DNA from: Spongospora subterranea f. sp. subterranea
Lineage: Eukaryota; Endomyxa: Phytomyxea; Phytomyxea; Plasmodiophorida
Direction of reading: 5' to 3'
Assembly (NCBI GenBank): GCA_049724395.1
Contig: JAUGWO010000158.1
Coordinates: 124,001-188,000, forward strand
DNA length: 64,000 nt
Below, in pieces: positions 61,288 to 64,000 of this stretch (position 1 is the first letter of the stretch; each line of letters starts with the position of its first letter). Below the pieces are notes generated by a model. It ran no database searches. It saw nothing but the letters and a program-made list of their open reading frames with translations, and was not told the DNA's origin. The position numbers were made by a program, and so were the translations under genes.

Positions 61288-61405
61288 ACCTATTTTCAAA
61301 AAAACGTATAAGTTATTAGTTATTAGAGAATATAAGTTATAAACCATAGAACCGATTCGGTGGACGCGATTTTCATAAGTTATAAGAGATTATAAGTAAT
61401 AAGAG
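61288..61405. repeat. TTATAAG-rich inverted repeat region
   Basis: Repeated strings ataagttattag, gaatataagttataa, cataagttataagaga and ttataagtaataagag occur in 120 bp, with ctctcttataac at 61281 mirrored by gttataagagat at 61377. It may be a terminal repeat of the neighbouring element. Confidence 0.5.
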
Positions 61406-61444
61406 AGTCTACTGACCTGTATTGTGTATCTGTTTTCTTTTGTG

Positions 61445-61912
61445 ATGGACGTCTGTCCGCGTGTTGTGTCCAGCGATACCAGCAATGACGATGAGCCAGA
61501 AGCCGTTGTAGTCCCCAGCCAGCGACTTCCACTTCCCAAGAAACGTGGTCGGCCCCGCAAAGACATTGTTTCGTCAACGGCCGCACAATGGACAGTCGAG
61601 ATGGTCCGAGAACTACTCGACCAGCGCAGGATCTTGCATTTCCCGTTTGCTTGTCAGCAGCGTTGCCTTCCATATAAGCTTGTTGGAGCGCCTGGTACCT
61701 GAACAGCGTTTACATCGATGGAAAACGTCTGCTGCAGGTGAAGCACAATTTTGGACCATCCCCGTGCCAGGGCGACTTTGTCCTTGCAATCAAGGAATTC
61801 GGCACCTAGGATCCTGCGCTGGTCGAGTAGTTCTCGGACCATCTCGACTGTCTATTGTGCGGCCGTTGACGAAACAATGTCTTTGCGGGGCCGACCACGT
61901 TTCTTGGGAAGT
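61445..61912. repeat. Inverted repeat carrying an AT-hook/Myb-like frame
   Basis: Arm 1 at 61531-61633 and arm 2 at 61810-61912 are nearly perfect reverse complements of 103 bp. The + strand frame (ATG 61445) runs DVCPRVVSSDTSNDDEPEAV then KKRGRPRK (AT-hook) and TVEMVRELLDQRRI, a SANT/Myb-like helix, into the spacer. The minus-strand frame from arm 2 reads VRELLDQRRILGAEFLDCKD and extends the same domain (WSKIVLHLQQTF), so two partial copies face each other. It looks like inverted insertion of a transposon-derived fragment. Confidence 0.7.
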
Positions 61913-62049
61913 AACGGGCATTTTACCTTACCCATTACCTTTTACCCTACCCTGCCCAGGGCTACTGGCAGTACAGCTCACGCGTATCGATGACCATAGA
62001 GGCCGCGCCATATTGAAGCCACGCAGTTTCCCAAATTCCTGATTCGTAA

Positions 62050-63042
62050 ATGGAGCCGGATTCCATGGTAGATCATGACCATATAATACCTAATGATGGC
62101 TCTGCCTCAATTGTGGAAGGAACATATGCACAATTCGTGGTGGGAACTCCTGGTGCAGGGAAGTCTACGTATTGTGCCGGTATGAATTTCGGCCTGTGCC
62201 ATTTCCATTTCGATGGTGTTTAAACAAGTTGACAGGTATGAGCGAATTCATGCAGGTTTTGAAGAGAAAATGTATAGTGGTTAACCTTGATCCCGCCAAC
62301 GATCATCTATCATATGACTGTGCTGTTGACATCAGAGACCTAATTCGTTTAGAAGACGTCATGTCAATGCCGGATGACGCAACACATGATGCAGTCGCCC
62401 TTGGTCCAAACGGTGCCCTTTTATACTGCATGGAATTACCTAGAGCAGAATATTGATTGGCTGAAGGACGCTTTGTTGCCCTATAAAGGACAATGGATAT
62501 TGTTCGATTGTGCTGGACAAGTTGAGCTTTACACAAGCCATTCATCAATGAAGAATATATTTCGTACGATATCTGATGAGTGGCAATGGAGGACAGCGTG
62601 CGTACATTTGGTCGACATTGCACATTGTTTAGATGCAGCCAAGTTCATATCGGCATTGCTTCTATGTTTGACAGCAATTGTCCATCTTGAATTGCCACAT
62701 ATCAACGTACTGTCAAAGGTCGATCAACTAAAACAGCTCGGGAGGCTCCGTAAGATTTTTGTTTATCCGCGACGTTCTCTGCATCGATTTTGACGAAATC
62801 TTTTTTTAGCCCTTGGATTGCAGTTTTACACCGAGGTTCTGGATCTAGAACACCTTCTTGAGTTGTTACACAATGACTCGAGAATAGGGCGATTAGAGTC
62901 GTTAAACAGAGCTATATGTCAGTTGATTGAAGAGTTCAGCATGGTGAAATTCACTCCACTCAAGATCGAAAACAAACGCAGCGTTTTCAATGTAATGCAA
63001 CAGATTGACCGAGCAACAGGATACCCATCTATTAATGAATAA
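62050..63042 (+). CDS. GPN2: GPN-loop GTPase 2
   Basis: ATG 62050 starts [20 protein letters not shown]; exon 1 has [15 protein letters not shown], the P-loop. An intron (GTATGA..GACAG) joins it to [20 protein letters not shown], then [14 protein letters not shown] and the GPN signature in [15 protein letters not shown] (after another intron), [21 protein letters not shown] (TKxD-type guanine motif). The end reads [23 protein letters not shown]2 works with GPN1 and GPN3 in assembly and nuclear import of RNA polymerase II. Family length is about 310 residues, as found. It ends 69 bp from the convergent HSP20 gene. Confidence 0.88.
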
Positions 63043-63111
63043 TCATTTTGATACCTGTGTTTCGTCGTCAAAATACCAGGTTTATTTTTCAAAGGTTTCA
63101 CAAGATCTCAT

Positions 63112-63730
63112 CTAAGAAACTTCAATTCGACGTGGCTCGTTGCCTTTATAGTTTTGCTGTTTGGGCATTACAACGTGCAGAACGCCATGTTCTTCCTTGG
63201 CTGATATCTGTTTGATATCAACTCCCAAAGGCACTGGGATCGACCGAACCGTTGCCTCTAAAGGACGCTCAGACCATAGCACAGTCTCATTTCCCTCTTG
63301 CTCTCCTGCAGTAATCGCTTGTTGAGGCGTTGCTGTAATAGTCATAATTTCGTTGTCGATCTTGATTGAACATTGCTCTTTTGTTAGTCCAGGGATATCC
63401 ACCAAGAGTACCTAGATTACAGTTGAAACAATTTCCCACTCAAACATCAAAGTGTGTCGGTTTGCTAACATATTGATTATCGTCTTCTTTCAGTGTTGAT
63501 GTCATTGGCAATATGTTCGAACTGGTTTGGCCAGATAATGGGACATATGTCCCTCTGCCTTGGTTAGATATGTTTCGACGATAGCGATTAGAGCGATGAC
63601 GGTGATAATGATGACGGTATCGATGGGTTCCCACATTCGGTTGGTCAAGACCGAGATCCAGGAACGGGTCAACAAGATCCATCGACGAAAGGTCGAAGGG
63701 ATCGTTTCTAATCGATGATATCAGGCTCAT
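63112..63730 (-). CDS. Small heat-shock protein (HSP20, alpha-crystallin domain)
   Basis: Exon 1 (ATG 63728-63730) gives MSLISSIRNDPFDLSSMDLV, a disordered Arg/His-rich N-terminal region (RYRHHYHRHRSNRYRR) and THFD. An intron of about 35 bp (GTTTGA..ATCTAG) joins it to VLLVDIPGLTKEQCSIKIDN, the start of the alpha-crystallin sandwich. EIMTITATPQ and ATVRSIPVPLGVDIKQISAK, EHGVLHVVMPK complete the fold (G-V-L-x-V/I-x-x-P signature). It acts as an ATP-independent holdase. The basic N-terminal arm is unusual. No heat-shock element was located. Confidence 0.88.
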
Positions 63731-64000
63731 TATTAATCTAATGGTAACTTGATGGCGAACACGAACGAGCTAGTAATACACTAATGAATTTAGTCAATTT
63801 TTTGATGAACGCATGGTTGCACCCGTGCGGAACTCAACGGGCCAAAACCTCATTCACCTAAACTATGAACGCTGTTTTCTGAGAACGAGTAAATTCTGAC
63901 CATTGCTTCACAATTTCACATATGAAGCCAACAAAAGGCGTGAGCCTCTTGATGAATTTATACACGAAATGCATGATTTCTTTCATTTTAGCAATCACCT
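63731..64000. other. 5' flank of the HSP20 gene
   Basis: Only short frames; no gene recognised at the right edge of the window. Upstream sequence of HSP20, which may hold its promoter. Confidence 0.4.

Overview
The window is nuclear DNA of a compact eukaryote. Genes lie about 2 kb apart on both strands. Many are split by very short GT..AG introns, mostly about 38-75 bp, and convergent genes often end within 40-110 bp of each other. Gene content (KNL1 with MELT-type motifs, IFRD, TBC1D23-like, FAM241-like, ATP6AP2-like, GH38 mannosidase, VPS34) fits an opisthokont-like lineage. Proteins are divergent, and I cannot say whether it is an early-branching fungus relative (rozellid or Mitosporidium grade), another unicellular holozoan or holomycotan, or a miniaturised animal. 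I reconstructed most genes by joining exons by eye, so exon edges are approximate unless stated.

Layout. 1-9.4 kb: 3' end of an inositol-pentakisphosphate 2-kinase, a VMA21-like V-ATPase assembly factor, the KEOPS subunit Pcc1, an LEA2-type membrane protein, a partial pseudogene copy of alpha-mannosidase with its introns, and the full GH38 alpha-mannosidase. 9.4-17.5 kb: DNA topoisomerase I, a 35-bp tandem repeat, a serine carboxypeptidase and an MFS transporter, all on the minus strand. 17.8-22.5 kb: IFRD-like protein, an ATP6AP2-like protein and an ankyrin-repeat protein. 23.4-29.1 kb: DEAD-box helicase divergent from eIF3e, a mitochondrial-looking protein made only of an SRP54/Ffh M domain, and WDR82/Swd2. 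30.8-37.7 kb: sphingosine kinase, TFIIA large subunit, METTL5 and an unidentified coiled-coil protein. 39.3-47.6 kb: TBC1D23-like, a catalytically dead-looking UPRT homologue and KNL1. 47.6-58.8 kb: riboflavin kinase, a foldback repeat, Mpv17/PMP22, a family-16 methyltransferase, a VTI1-like SNARE, VPS34, a FAM241-like protein and ZFAND1. 59.1-64 kb: a pogo/Tigger-type DNA transposon with two helix-turn-helix frames, two large inverted repeats (one carrying an AT-hook frame), GPN2 and a small heat-shock protein.

Themes. Endolysosomal function recurs: VMA21, ATP6AP2, alpha-mannosidase, carboxypeptidase, VPS34, VTI1 and TBC1D23. RNA and translation genes are also common: Pcc1, METTL5, eIF3e, TFIIA, WDR82. 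These are scattered housekeeping genes, not an operon or cluster. The least conventional items are the M-domain-only mitochondrial protein, the UPRT pseudoenzyme, the TBC1D23-like protein that keeps both catalytic fingers, and the foldback repeats.
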